From: Paenibacillus radicis (ex Gao et al. 2016) | Lineage (GTDB): Bacteria; Bacillota; Bacilli; Paenibacillales; Paenibacillaceae | Reading direction: 5' to 3' | Assembly: GCF_014641555.1 (NCBI RefSeq) | Contig: NZ_BMHY01000001.1 | Span: 649,620 to 713,619 of the forward strand | DNA: 64,000 bases | In this document: positions 1 through 8,085 of the stretch, one piece after another | Layout of the letters: the number at the start of each line of letters is the position of its first letter | How positions within the stretch are numbered: the first letter of the stretch is position 1 | Translations under genes and position numbers: made by a program | Notes under the pieces: model-generated | Database searches by the model: none | What the model was told of the DNA's origin: nothing | What the model saw: the letters and a program-made list of their open reading frames with translations, nothing else

Positions 1-1098
1 GTAACAGATCTGATCGATACAAACGACAGTGTGCTGTATCGCGATATTTCGCTCGGCGGGCCGCGCGTCGGAACGGAGCATTTCACCGTCTTTTGCCGTC
101 AGCTTGCGACGATGTACCGAGCAGGGGTTAGTTTGGTGGAAGCGATTCAAATATTGAGCGAGCAAACCTCCAGCAAACCCTTCGCCAAGCTATTGAGCGA
201 AATTGCCGAAGATATGCGGGGCGGTGCGCAGTTGTCGGATTCGACGGCCAAGCATCCGACCGTCTTTTCCCCGATATTCATTCACATGGTGCATGCAGGA
301 GAAGTAGCCGGCAATCTGGATGTGATGCTGGAGCGGCTCGCCATATTTTTCGAAAAGGAACGCAATACGAAGGAAAAGGTCAAATCGGCGATGGTGTATC
401 CAGCTATTATGCTGGTGCTGATGATTGTCGTCGTTATTTTCCTGATGCTGTTCGTCATTCCGCAATATGCCGTCAGTTTCGAGGGGATGGGCATTGAGCT
501 GCCGCTCCCTACACGGATCGTCATGGCGGTCAGCGAGTTTATGCAGGGCTTCTGGTATGTCGTATTGGCTGCTATGATTCTTCCTTTTGTACTGGTGAAA
601 ATCATCCGGCGATCGCAGCAGGGCCGCGAACGGCTCGATCTGCTAAAGCTGAAGCTTCCGGTATTCGGCAAGCTGTGGCATAAGCAGGCGCTGGCCCGCT
701 TCGCCCGGACATTCAGCTCCTTAGTGACGGCGGCGGTTCCGCTCATGCAGGGACTGACAATTGTCTCGCATGTTGTTGGGAATGAAGCGATCGGCAAAGT
801 GATCGGCGAGATTCGCGAGAAGGTGCTAGGCGGCGAAGCGATGTCGGAGCCGCTCAAGCAATCGAAGCTGTTCCCGCCGATGGTGACGCAAATGCTTACA
901 ATCGGCGAGCGCTCCGGCGCCGTCGACGACATGCTGGAGAAGGTAGCAGACTTCTACGAGGCTGATGTCGACCAGATGGCGGAGCGGCTTAAGTCTTTGC
1001 TGGAGCCGATCATGATCATCATATTGACGGCAATCGTTGGTGTTATCGTGCTGGCGGTTATGACGCCGTCATTCAAAATGATGCAAAGCTATTTATAA
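1..1098 (+). CDS. pilC: Type IV pilus inner-membrane platform protein PilC (GspF family), 5' end outside window
   Basis: Polytopic inner-membrane platform protein of type IV pili / type II secretion; it couples the assembly and retraction ATPases to pilin polymerisation. The frame is open from base 1 with no stop. A GTG at 31 could be read as a start, but the preceding codons fit the GspF family, so the true start lies upstream and about 365 residues are visible of the usual ~400. Two GspF repeats are seen. The first ends in a long hydrophobic stretch around visible residues 125-155, and the second ends in IMIIILTAIVGVIVLAVM near the C-terminus. The motif FCRQLATMYRAGVSL at the start of repeat 1 is typical. 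A prepilin gene, pilD and pilMNO follow, so pilus assembly is the natural role. Confidence 0.93.
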   Translation, partial: VTDLIDTNDSVLYRDISLGGPRVGTEHFTVFCRQLATMYRAGVSLVEAIQILSEQTSSKPFAKLLSEIAEDMRGGAQLSDSTAKHPTVFSPIFIHMVHAGEVAGNLDVMLERLAIFFEKERNTKEKVKSAMVYPAIMLVLMIVVVIFLMLFVIPQYAVSFEGMGIELPLPTRIVMAVSEFMQGFWYVVLAAMILPFVLVKIIRRSQQGRERLDLLKLKLPVFGKLWHKQALARFARTFSSLVTAAVPLMQGLTIVSHVVGNEAIGKVIGEIREKVLGGEAMSEPLKQSKLFPPMVTQMLTIGERSGAVDDMLEKVADFYEADVDQMAERLKSLLEPIMIIILTAIVGVIVLAVMTPSFKMMQSYL

Positions 1099-1158
1099 CT
1101 GCGGTTTTATTGCTCTACCAAATATAAAAATTAGGGTCAAAACGGGAGGAGATTTAAT

Positions 1159-1515
1159 ATGTTGATGGCATTGAAAAGAAATGAAAAAGGTTTGACGCTG
1201 ATCGAGCTTTTGGCGGTACTGGTTATTGTGGGGATTATCGCGGCTATTGCGATTCCGGCGATTGGAAGCACAATAGCAAAGTCAAGGGATAAGGCAGATA
1301 GTGCATCTATTAGTCTAATTGAAGAATCGGCATTGCGCTATGTGACTGATAAAGAATATACGACTAGCCAAACTATTAGTATAGATGATTTGGTCTCGGC
1401 AGGTTATTTGGCTAAAGCACCAACTTTGAACAAAAAAAATGTCACTAATGTCAAAGCTGATTTATCCGCAAACGATGCTTGGAGTATTACGGTTACTACA
1501 ACTCCAAAGACTTAA
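1159..1515 (+). CDS. Type IV major prepilin-like protein
   Basis: Structural pilin subunit, 118 aa. The class III signal is clear: a short basic leader ending in NEKG, then LTLIELL, with Gly at -1 and Glu at +5, followed by a hydrophobic helix to about residue 35. Cleavage and methylation by the PilD encoded downstream is expected. The start at 1159 is set by GGGAGGAG a few bases upstream. The mature part is short and Ser/Thr/Asn-rich, without an obvious disulfide pair. It could be the main pilin or a ComGC-like pseudopilin; being directly after pilC and before pilD favours the main pilin of this cluster. A hairpin terminator follows 18 bp after the stop. Confidence 0.88.
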   Translation: MLMALKRNEKGLTLIELLAVLVIVGIIAAIAIPAIGSTIAKSRDKADSASISLIEESALRYVTDKEYTTSQTISIDDLVSAGYLAKAPTLNKKNVTNVKADLSANDAWSITVTTTPKT

Positions 1516-1533
1516 ATTATTAATAAAAAACTA

Positions 1534-1558
1534 GAAAGGCAACCCCAGGTTGCCTTTT
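1534..1558 (+). terminator. Terminator after prepilin gene (copy 1 of a duplicated hairpin)
   Basis: A perfect AAAGGCAACC/GGTTGCCTTT stem closes on a very short loop and is followed by a weak T run. It lies just after the prepilin stop. The same 24 bases recur at 2163-2186. Confidence 0.75.
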
Positions 1559-1699
1559 CAGAGCTTCGAAAGGCTACCTGATTTCACAATGTTCCTTCAT
1601 TTTGATAGTTCTTCTATAGCTCTTGCTTTGATTACGAAATGCTACCAAGTTGCTAGATCAAACTCTCATAGACTAGCCTCGATGTGAAGAAACAAGAAA

Positions 1700-1885
1700 C
1701 AAAATGCAAAAGTGCAGTTTAATGAACGTCAAAAGGCCGAAAAACGTGTTCAAAATGTAAAAGTACATTTGAAATCGTTCTATCCTCCTCTTTGGCGCTG
1801 TATTAGGCCAATCAAAATGCACATTTGCATTTTGAGGCGATAAAACGGCGGAAATGCGGCTTACAAACTGCAGATTTACATTTTG
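1700..1885. repeat. Four-palindrome element, copy A
   Basis: Four 22-bp imperfect palindromes start at 1700, 1751, 1813 and 1864. The consensus arms are CAAAATGYA and TRCATTTTG around a 4-base loop. Copies 1 and 2 have A-rich loops on the + strand. Copies 3 and 4 (CATT and GATT loops) read as the reverse complement, so the element is roughly a dyad. Start-to-start spacing is 51, 62 and 51 bp, exactly as in the other two elements of the window. The third palindrome is perfect; the first, second and fourth carry mismatches near the outer ends. Confidence 0.85.
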
Positions 1886-2162
1886 ATTCGTTCATCGGTG
1901 GTGCAGGCATAGCAAACTTGACTCATAAGCAGAAAAGTGATGCAAGAAGAGTATCCAGAAGAGCTAGATGATACTCTCCAAAGCTATTCCAACTAGCTTT
2001 TAGCGAGATAAACGTTACTTTGAGTTCATGGTGTGAATATGGACGGCGAGCGGAGTGCCAGGCGATCAGAGGAAGGTTTGCATTTTCGATCAATAGGCAA
2101 AGCCGAGTGTATCCGAGGTGCTGAATCATTAATGAGAGCTGTCGAGACTTTCCCGACAGCCT

Positions 2163-2187
2163 GAAAGGCAACCCCAGGTTGCCTTTC
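2163..2187 (+). terminator. Duplicate of prepilin terminator hairpin, directly before pilD
   Basis: It matches the hairpin at 1534-1557 over 24 bases and is followed by a pyrimidine-rich tract. It sits about 28 bp before the pilD start, so it would terminate or attenuate any transcript entering from upstream. This suggests pilD depends on another promoter or on read-through. Confidence 0.6.
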
Positions 2188-2214
2188 TTATCCTTTTTCA
2201 AGGGCGGGGTGGGA

Positions 2215-2988
2215 ATGACAGCTTGGGCGATTGTTATCGTATCGTTAGCGGGATTATTGCTAGGCGGTCTGTTCAATGCAGTAGCCATTCACTGGGATAA
2301 GCGGCTGCCATCCGTTTATCCGCCGTCGTATTGCGCGCATAGCAGACATCGGCCGCCGACCTATGCTGTCATCCAGTTGCTGCCCTTCCTTACTTCAGGA
2401 GGCAAGTGCCGACAGTGTGGTCAACGGCTGGAATGGCGTTACGCAGCTGGGGAAGCCGCCACGGCACTTCTATTCGGCTTAGCCGCTTTTAGAATGGATT
2501 CACAGCCTGAACTGATTGCAGCGCTATGGCTCATTGCCATTCTCTCTATCATTACGCAAACGGATTTAACCGATAAGATTATTCCAAATAAAGTGGTGGC
2601 GGCAGGAGTGATTGGAGCGATTGTTATCCGCTTGTTCATTCATCCGCTCCCGATATGGAATTACGGGATAGCAGCTGTTGCTGGTAGCGGGGCTTTATTA
2701 GCGATAGCTTTGTTAGGCAGTTGGGTGTTAAAGAAAGAGACGATGGGCGGAGGCGACATTAAGCTTTATGTATTTATCGGTCTTATGCTTGGTGTAAAGC
2801 TTACGCTGCTGAGTCTATTTCTCGCCAGCTTATTTGGATTAATCGGAGGTTTGCTGCTAATCGCAGCAGGCGGTCATGCCCGGGGAAAAACACTGCCGTT
2901 TGGACCTTATATCGCGCTTGGCGCCATTACGGCGTACTTGTGGGGAGACGGTATGGTGGAGTGGTATTTAGGCTTGCTGTCGTTTTAG
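2215..2988 (+). CDS. pilD: Prepilin peptidase / N-methyltransferase (PilD, type A24)
   Basis: Bifunctional membrane aspartic protease that cleaves prepilins after Gly and N-methylates the new N-terminus; 257 aa. The start at 2215 is preferred because GGCGGGGTGGGA lies just before it; the upstream in-frame TTG at 2179 falls inside a hairpin. An N-terminal cytoplasmic domain has a CxxC (CRQC near residue 68), but the usual second CxxC is not seen: a single Cys (YCAH) stands where a pair is expected. Catalytic aspartates lie in TDLTDKIIPN and in GGGDIKLY. About six to eight hydrophobic segments follow. Its stop overlaps the stop of the convergent prepilin gene. Confidence 0.93.
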   Translation: MTAWAIVIVSLAGLLLGGLFNAVAIHWDKRLPSVYPPSYCAHSRHRPPTYAVIQLLPFLTSGGKCRQCGQRLEWRYAAGEAATALLFGLAAFRMDSQPELIAALWLIAILSIITQTDLTDKIIPNKVVAAGVIGAIVIRLFIHPLPIWNYGIAAVAGSGALLAIALLGSWVLKKETMGGGDIKLYVFIGLMLGVKLTLLSLFLASLFGLIGGLLLIAAGGHARGKTLPFGPYIALGAITAYLWGDGMVEWYLGLLSF

Positions 2989-3473
2989 CCGTTTTTGACA
3001 AGATTGACAATAGAAGAGGTGCGATGAATTTGGTTGTTTGGCAGCGACATTGCCAGCTCTACCTCGACAGAGGGGCCGTCCAATTTCATCGTAAAGCTTT
3101 GCACATGTTCGGAGAGTGTAACCGAAGTTGGGTTGGCTGCCAGTACACCATTGTCGTTTTTCAGCCTGTAGGTTACGGATAAGGCGCTCGTGGAAGGCTC
3201 GAATCGATAAAATACATATTGGCCCCCGGAGCCGCTGAACTGAAGCGATTGCTCATCCGGCTTAGTTGCGACAAAACCGCCGCGCCGCGCTGAAGCGGCC
3301 AAGTTATTCATGATGGTACGGGATTCTTTCATTACCGACTCCCGCTTCTGAATTTGCGAAACGCCCAGGTTTGTCTGGTTCAGCAGAAAAATCAAACCGC
3401 TAAGAACGACAACAGTAAGGACTAGTGTAGCTGTTACTTCAACAAGCGTTAAGCCCTTTTCATTTCGCACCAT
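2985..3473 (-). CDS. Minor prepilin (PulJ/PilW-like), on the opposite strand to the cluster
   Basis: A 162-aa protein with a prepilin signal (MVRNEKG then LTLVEV) and a hydrophobic helix, so a minor pilin or pseudopilin that would prime or modify the pilus. The start at 3473 is chosen because GGAGG lies 8 bases upstream; the in-frame ATG at 3488 forms part of that binding site. The C-terminal half has the beta-rich look of minor pilins, with no cysteines. It is encoded against the direction of all intact pil genes and its stop overlaps that of pilD. A truncated reading frame lies upstream. This orientation is odd and points to a local inversion. Exact subfamily not determined. Confidence 0.82.
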   Translation of the reverse strand: MVRNEKGLTLVEVTATLVLTVVVLSGLIFLLNQTNLGVSQIQKRESVMKESRTIMNNLAASARRGGFVATKPDEQSLQFSGSGGQYVFYRFEPSTSALSVTYRLKNDNGVLAANPTSVTLSEHVQSFTMKLDGPSVEVELAMSLPNNQIHRTSSIVNLVKNG

Positions 3474-3496
3474 GGGGACCGCCTCCATCTATCGAT

Positions 3497-3838
3497 TTAA
3501 GAATAAGGTACATAAGCATCAAGGCTGAATGTCCGGAGTGTTGACAGATCGGTGCAGGTAACGCGCACATGACGGATGAAGTCGCCGGTATTATACATTG
3601 CAGTATGGGATACACCGTCACTATTCGTGCCATTTTTGATTTCGATTTGACCAAGTGAATGGCCGACACTTTGAATTTGAATCTTATATTTCCGATCCTG
3701 TTCGCTTCCGCTTGGATAGTAGATGATAGGCAAAGTCGCAGCGGCATTGCTTCGCAGCGTCGAGAGCGAGACAGGTTGTCCATACAGCACAATACTGGAA
3801 TGACTATTCAGCTTGCCCTTAATCTCCTCAATCGTTCT
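3497..3838 (-). pseudogene. C-terminal fragment of a probable pilus-cluster protein
   Basis: About 113 codons of plausible protein sequence (from near RTIEEIKGKLN to the C-terminal AYVPYS) end 8 bases before the ribosome binding site of the minor prepilin on the same strand. Beyond base ~3838 the minus frame stays open, but its sequence reads as antisense to the + strand fragment at 3838-4331, so the N-terminus appears lost. No start codon with a ribosome site is seen. I do not recognise the family; the position next to a prepilin suggests another minor pilin. The boundary near 3838 is inferred from a switch of protein-like character between strands. Confidence 0.5.
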
Positions 3839-4331
3839 AGGTGATCTTATCGTTGGAGGCAAGCTCGTGGCCGCGAATACCGTATCCGATTCTTGGACGG
3901 TCAAAGGCTCCATGCTGGTCAAAGGCAATATTTCCTTCGGAAGCTCGCTGTCCAAATTCGAGGTTATGCAAAACTTTATTGCAAAAGGCAATGTGGATTT
4001 CACGAATAAAGTAGAGGAATTGATCGTTGGCGGTTCGATTGCGATCCAAGGAAGCTTTATCAACCAATCCGGACTTAGCTCCGTAACGGTCGGCAAAGAT
4101 TTCATCGTTCGAGGGGATTTCGTCATGAAGAACAATATTAAGCCGGGCGGAATGAGCATGAGCGGTTATTTTATCGTATTTGGCAACGCGACCTTCAAGG
4201 AAATATCGAATTCGAAAGGGTCAGGCGACGTTCCAGTCAGTAAAATGAAAGGCTTTATGGTCGGAGGAAATACCGTATTCGAGGATTATATGAAATGGCA
4301 GAATTTCGACAATGTGATTTGCATTCTGTAA
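3838..4331 (+). pseudogene. C-terminal fragment of a beta-helix-like repeat protein
   Basis: About 164 codons with a degenerate hexapeptide-like pattern: repeated short units such as DLIVGGKL, SMLVKGNI, NFIAKGNV, ELIVGGSI, DFIVRGDF and YFIVFGNATF, alternating hydrophobics with Gly, as in bactofilin-like or PilX-type beta solenoids. The frame opens only after a stop at 3801, the only starts are TTG or GTG codons without a ribosome site, and its first residues overlap the minus-strand fragment. So it looks like a gene that lost its N-terminus. It ends 22 bp before pilM in the same direction, as expected of a former pil operon member. Confidence 0.5.
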
Positions 4332-4353
4332 GTAGGGTTAGGAGGGTAACCGG

Positions 4354-5448
4354 TTGATAGCATCGCTGCTGCGAAACTTAAATAAAGGTCATCATTCTTT
4401 GGGCATTGAAGTGACCGATGAGGCGATCAAGCTTTGCGAGATCAGGGAGAAAAGAGACCGCAGCGTGCGTATTGTCAATTATGCTGCAGCTCCGCTGCCG
4501 GCAGGCGCTGTCAAGGATGGCCGTATCATCGAGCTTGAGACGATGCAAAGCACGTTGAAAGAACTGCTTGCCGTTAACAAAATTGGGGCCAGACATGTTC
4601 ATTTCGCCATTCCGAGCCCAACGACTATGGTTCGGCTGCTTCAACTGCCGGATATTCCCCACCATGAACTCAAAAAGCTGGTCCAGTATGAGATGAAGCA
4701 TAATGTGCATGTTGCCTTCGAGCAGCCGCATTACGATTTTGTGAAACTGGCGACAAGCCGGAATGCAGCGGAAAAGGCGGTTAATCCCGTTTCTTCGGCT
4801 GAGCTGGAGACCGCAGCGGCTTTGGGCGAGCCGGTAAGCAGTCAGCCGCTGGCAGATGTGCTTGTGGCGGCGGCTCCGCTTCAAGTGCTTGAAGCGTATA
4901 ATGAGTTATTCATGAAATTAAAGCTAATTCCGGACAGCTTTGAGATTAAAGCTTTTTCGATGATCCGGCTGCTTGAGAAAACGAAGACGAATGTGAACGG
5001 CCTTCATCTAATCGTCGATGTAAACCGGACAAGCTCTGAGCTTACGATTATCGAAGATGGCGTATTCAGAATGACCCGAACGGCCGAAATTTCGTTCAAA
5101 TCGATGACAGAAGGAGCGGTAGGGGAAAGCAGGGAGTGGCTGTCCGCTTTCGCCTCGCCGGAGCAAACCTTTGCCAATGCGGTGCAGGATCTCGCCTCGG
5201 AGCTGGAGCGGCTCATGAATTTTTATTTCTATACATTGACGACAAGTGAGCGGCATTTCCAATCGATTATTGTAACAGGAGATGTCGAGGAGATGGATAA
5301 GCTTCAAGAAGGTCTGCGTTCGAATTTGAGACAGCCGGTCGTTGTACCCAATTGGAGCGGATTGAATGTTACAGACACGGCGGATGACTGGAGCTATTCT
5401 GATTATGCAGTGCCGCTAGGACTGGCTTTAAGGGGGAAAGAAGGATGA
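4354..5448 (+). CDS. pilM: Type IV pilus assembly protein PilM
   Basis: Cytoplasmic actin/FtsA-like protein that binds the N-terminal tail of PilN and links the inner-membrane alignment subcomplex to the assembly ATPase. 364 aa, close to the usual ~350. The TTG start at 4354 follows GGAGGG by 7 bases. The opening LGIEVTDEAIKLCEI matches the SHS2/actin-fold phosphate-1 region, and LIVDVNRTSSELTIIEDG is the phosphate-2 region; the first phosphate motif is less canonical than in Gram-negative PilM. Its stop overlaps the pilN start (ATGA), so the two are translationally coupled. Confidence 0.9.
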   Translation: MIASLLRNLNKGHHSLGIEVTDEAIKLCEIREKRDRSVRIVNYAAAPLPAGAVKDGRIIELETMQSTLKELLAVNKIGARHVHFAIPSPTTMVRLLQLPDIPHHELKKLVQYEMKHNVHVAFEQPHYDFVKLATSRNAAEKAVNPVSSAELETAAALGEPVSSQPLADVLVAAAPLQVLEAYNELFMKLKLIPDSFEIKAFSMIRLLEKTKTNVNGLHLIVDVNRTSSELTIIEDGVFRMTRTAEISFKSMTEGAVGESREWLSAFASPEQTFANAVQDLASELERLMNFYFYTLTTSERHFQSIIVTGDVEEMDKLQEGLRSNLRQPVVVPNWSGLNVTDTADDWSYSDYAVPLGLALRGKEG

Positions 5449-6023
5449 GATCGATCAACCTGCTGCCGCCCAAGCCGCCCCGGTTCAAGGGAAGTCCGCT
5501 CATTTTATCGCTGCTTGTTCTACTGGCCGTCGTTAGTGTAACCGGTCAATGGTATTATCGCATGACATGGGTGAATGAAGCGGGTCGTTACACGGCCATC
5601 GTCAAGGAAAGCCGCAGCGAAATTGCCAGACTGCAAAGTGCAGGCATGTCCAGAACAAAAGCAGAGCAGTTCCAGCAAGCATCCGCCGCTATAGCCAAGT
5701 TGGAGGATGAACGGCCGGAATGGCTTCCGTATCTGTCTCCTGTGGTCGGCTATTTGCCCGATAAAGCAAAAGCGAATTATATCGGCATTTCCGAGGACGG
5801 TAAAATGATTCAAGCGGAGCTCGTTTTCACCGTGTACCAGGAAAGCATTAATTACATTGAAAAGCTGGAAGAAGCGCCTGCTTTGCGTGCAACGAAAATT
5901 AGCGCTTATCGGAAGGAAAGCGAAAAGTCGAGCGGTGATTCGGCCATCGGGCCGAACCAATTCCCTTACAAATTGGTTGTCGAGGTTCAATTGAATCCGG
6001 CTGTGAAGGAGGCTGGACGATAA
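5445..6023 (+). CDS. pilN: Type IV pilus assembly protein PilN
   Basis: Bitopic membrane protein of the PilMNO subcomplex, 192 aa. The N-terminus MRSINLLPPKPP carries the INLLP motif that docks into PilM. One transmembrane helix spans about residues 22-40 and is followed by a coiled-coil stretch (residues ~48-85) and a small alpha/beta domain. The start overlaps the pilM stop, and the stop overlaps the next ATG. Confidence 0.9.
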   Translation: MRSINLLPPKPPRFKGSPLILSLLVLLAVVSVTGQWYYRMTWVNEAGRYTAIVKESRSEIARLQSAGMSRTKAEQFQQASAAIAKLEDERPEWLPYLSPVVGYLPDKAKANYIGISEDGKMIQAELVFTVYQESINYIEKLEEAPALRATKISAYRKESEKSSGDSAIGPNQFPYKLVVEVQLNPAVKEAGR

Positions 6024-6811
6024 TGGAGCTGCAAATGAAGACAGCCCCTGCAGGCAAAAGAGGTCTTGATGCAACATTGATCCTTGTCATTGCTATCGTG
6101 GCAATCAATATCGTTGCAGGCTTGCTCTTTCTGCTGCCGGCATGGCTGGAGCTGCGTAATGGGAAGGCTGAAGCTGATTTAGAGCAGCAAAACGTATTGA
6201 CGGCGCAAGCGCAATTCACGACGGATATCATATCCGAGGAAGATATTCGAAAGCTGGCGAACAAAGCTCCCTTTTATCCGAAAGACTCCGGCATATTGCT
6301 GACTGCTGTAAAATTAGCTGAGGCATCAAAAGCGCCGCTCGTCGATTTTTCACAAGACTTGGCATTGAGCGATAAGCAGCAGTCAGACAATTTGTCAGTG
6401 GATGCTGCAGCTTCAACCGGTGCGGAAACAGGTGCTAATGCTGTTGGTGGAAGTGCAGGGAGTCAGGTAGTCAGCCAGCCGGTTCACATTACGGTCGCGG
6501 GCCATATGGAAAACGTGCTGCAATATATTCGCAACGTCCAGCGCGATGAGCGGCTTATCGCTGTGGAGCAATGGAACATCAAACTATTAAAAGAAGCTGA
6601 TTTAACTGACGATTTGAAAAACAATGCTTATATCGATCCGTCCTTACCGGTATACGCACTGGATATGAAGCTGGCATTCTATTCCCTTCCGGCATATGCC
6701 AAGGAGCTAGGCGGGGCGGCTGCCTCAGCTTCCACTGCGGGAATGGATGAATTGGATGCATTGAAATCTAAATATGGAAAGTTGTCTTGGGACACAGCTG
6801 CTAAGCAGTAG
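6023..6811 (+). CDS. pilO: Type IV pilus assembly protein PilO-like
   Basis: 262-aa bitopic protein in the PilO position, starting on the TAATG that ends pilN. It has one transmembrane helix at about residues 15-42, then a short coiled coil and a PilO-like fold whose core strands are seen around VHITVAGHMENVLQYIRNVQ. A low-complexity Ser/Ala/Gly insertion (about residues 125-155) separates the two halves, and a second flexible stretch occurs near the C-terminus. PilO sequences are poorly conserved, so the name rests mainly on gene order and topology. A terminator follows, making this the last gene of the pil operon. Confidence 0.8.
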   Translation: MELQMKTAPAGKRGLDATLILVIAIVAINIVAGLLFLLPAWLELRNGKAEADLEQQNVLTAQAQFTTDIISEEDIRKLANKAPFYPKDSGILLTAVKLAEASKAPLVDFSQDLALSDKQQSDNLSVDAAASTGAETGANAVGGSAGSQVVSQPVHITVAGHMENVLQYIRNVQRDERLIAVEQWNIKLLKEADLTDDLKNNAYIDPSLPVYALDMKLAFYSLPAYAKELGGAAASASTAGMDELDALKSKYGKLSWDTAAKQ

Positions 6812-6824
6812 AAGTACAGAAACG

Positions 6825-6858
6825 GCTCGCTTCTCCGAATAGGAGAGCGGGCTCTTTT
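6825..6858 (+). terminator. Terminator of pilMNO operon
   Basis: A GC-rich stem (GCTCGCT/CTCC with its partner GGAG/AGCGGGC, one bulged T) is followed by CTTTTTC, just after the pilO stop. Confidence 0.75.
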
Positions 6859-6948
6859 TCATGAAACGAAATGAATCATTCATCTATTCTTCATGATAAG
6901 ATAGAGCTGATTGTCATACTATTGTCATAGGAAAGCGAACGCTAACGG

Positions 6949-6977
6949 TTGTTAGGGCAAACGAAAACGGGCATAAT
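6949..6977 (+). promoter_or_regulatory. Candidate sigma-A promoter of hemEHY
   Basis: TTGTTA and CATAAT are separated by 17 bases and lie about 38 bp before the hemE start. The match is good but not perfect. Confidence 0.5.
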
Positions 6978-7014
6978 GGAACATAACGAATAATTAAAGA
7001 AATGAGGAACGGGA

Positions 7015-8085
7015 ATGAGCTATAATGACCGTTTCATTCGGGCATGCCGGAAGGAAACTTTGGACCGTGTGCCGGTCTGGTACATGCGTCAAGCAGGACG
7101 TTACGATCCTGAATACCGTAAAATCAAAGAGAAGTATTCACTGCTAGAAATATGCAAGCAGCCGGAGCTTGCGGCGGAAGTCACGATGATGCCGGTACGC
7201 AAGCTGGGTGTCGACGCGGCTATTTTATATTCAGATATTATGAATCCGGTCGCATCGATTGGCATTGATTTCGATATCGTGGCGAATATCGGCCCTGTTA
7301 TCGCGAATCCGATTCGTAATGCTGCCGACGTCGAGAGGTTGAAGCCGATCGATGTGGAAGGCGATCTCGGCCATGTGCTGGAGACGATCCGCATTCTCGA
7401 CCGCGAGCTGGAAGTGCCTCTTATTACGTTTGCAGGAGCACCATTCACAATCGCAAGCTACTTGATTGAAGGCCGTCCTTCTAAAAACTATTTACGCACC
7501 AAGGCGCTAATGTACAGCGAGCCGAAAGTATGGCATCAACTGATGGACAAACTGGGCGACATGGTTATCGCTTATTTGCGCGCCCATATGGCGGCCGGAG
7601 GCAAGGCATTCCAACTGTTCGACAGCTGGGTAGGGGCATTGACGCCAGCCGATTTCCGGACGTATGTACTGCCGACGATCGAGCGGATATTTGCAGAGCT
7701 GTCTGATTTGCCGCAGCCGAAAATCTATTTCCCGGGAGTAAGCTCCGGGGAGCTGTTGCCGGAATTAAACGCAGTGAAGGCCGATGTGATCGGGCTGGAT
7801 TGGCGCGTGTCGATTCCAGAGGGACGCCGCAGACTGAACGGCAATTTTGCCGTACAGGGCAATCTTGATCCGACGGTGCTGACTGCGCCGATGTCGACGA
7901 TTGAGGCTCATGCTGCCGCAATCATTGATCAAGGACTTGAGCAGCCGGGCTTTATTTTCAATTTGGGCCACGGACTGTTCCCGGAAGCGTCGCTTGAGAA
8001 GCTGGCGGAGCTGACGAGCTTTATTCATACGTATTCGGAACAAAAAATCGCAGCACGAAATGGAAAGGAAACGAGCCATGTCTGA
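7015..8085 (+). CDS. hemE: Uroporphyrinogen III decarboxylase
   Basis: Cytosolic enzyme that removes the four acetate carboxyls of uroporphyrinogen III to give coproporphyrinogen III. 356 aa, family length. The N-terminal signature YMRQAGRY carries the substrate-binding arginines, and LYSDIM carries the conserved aspartate that holds the pyrrole NH groups. GSWV-type and HGLFP motifs (FDSWVGALTP, LGHGLFPEA) are in place. GGAACGGGA precedes the ATG. The stop overlaps the hemH start, and gene order hemE-hemH-hemY is the Bacillus order for the coproporphyrin-dependent pathway. Confidence 0.97.
   Translation: MSYNDRFIRACRKETLDRVPVWYMRQAGRYDPEYRKIKEKYSLLEICKQPELAAEVTMMPVRKLGVDAAILYSDIMNPVASIGIDFDIVANIGPVIANPIRNAADVERLKPIDVEGDLGHVLETIRILDRELEVPLITFAGAPFTIASYLIEGRPSKNYLRTKALMYSEPKVWHQLMDKLGDMVIAYLRAHMAAGGKAFQLFDSWVGALTPADFRTYVLPTIERIFAELSDLPQPKIYFPGVSSGELLPELNAVKADVIGLDWRVSIPEGRRRLNGNFAVQGNLDPTVLTAPMSTIEAHAAAIIDQGLEQPGFIFNLGHGLFPEASLEKLAELTSFIHTYSEQKIAARNGKETSHV

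Larger units (their letters stand above)
1516..2214. other. Long intergenic stretch between prepilin and pilD
   Basis: No convincing gene is seen in these ~700 bases. They hold a terminator, a four-palindrome element (1700-1885), a 7-bp stem hairpin GCTGTCG/CGACAGC at 2138-2160, and a second copy of the prepilin terminator just before pilD. A minus-strand open frame at 1923-2288 has no family resemblance and overlaps the pilD start. Length and repeat content are unusual for the inside of a pilus operon and suggest an insertion. Confidence 0.7.

Noticed and set aside
1923..2180. Possible small gene in the prepilin-pilD gap on either strand
   Set aside because: Neither strand gives a start with a ribosome site, and the longest minus frame runs into pilD.
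3839..4159. N-terminal half of the minus-strand open frame at 3497-4159
   Set aside because: This half is antisense to the repeat pattern of the + strand beta-solenoid fragment and is proline/serine-rich without a fold-like pattern.
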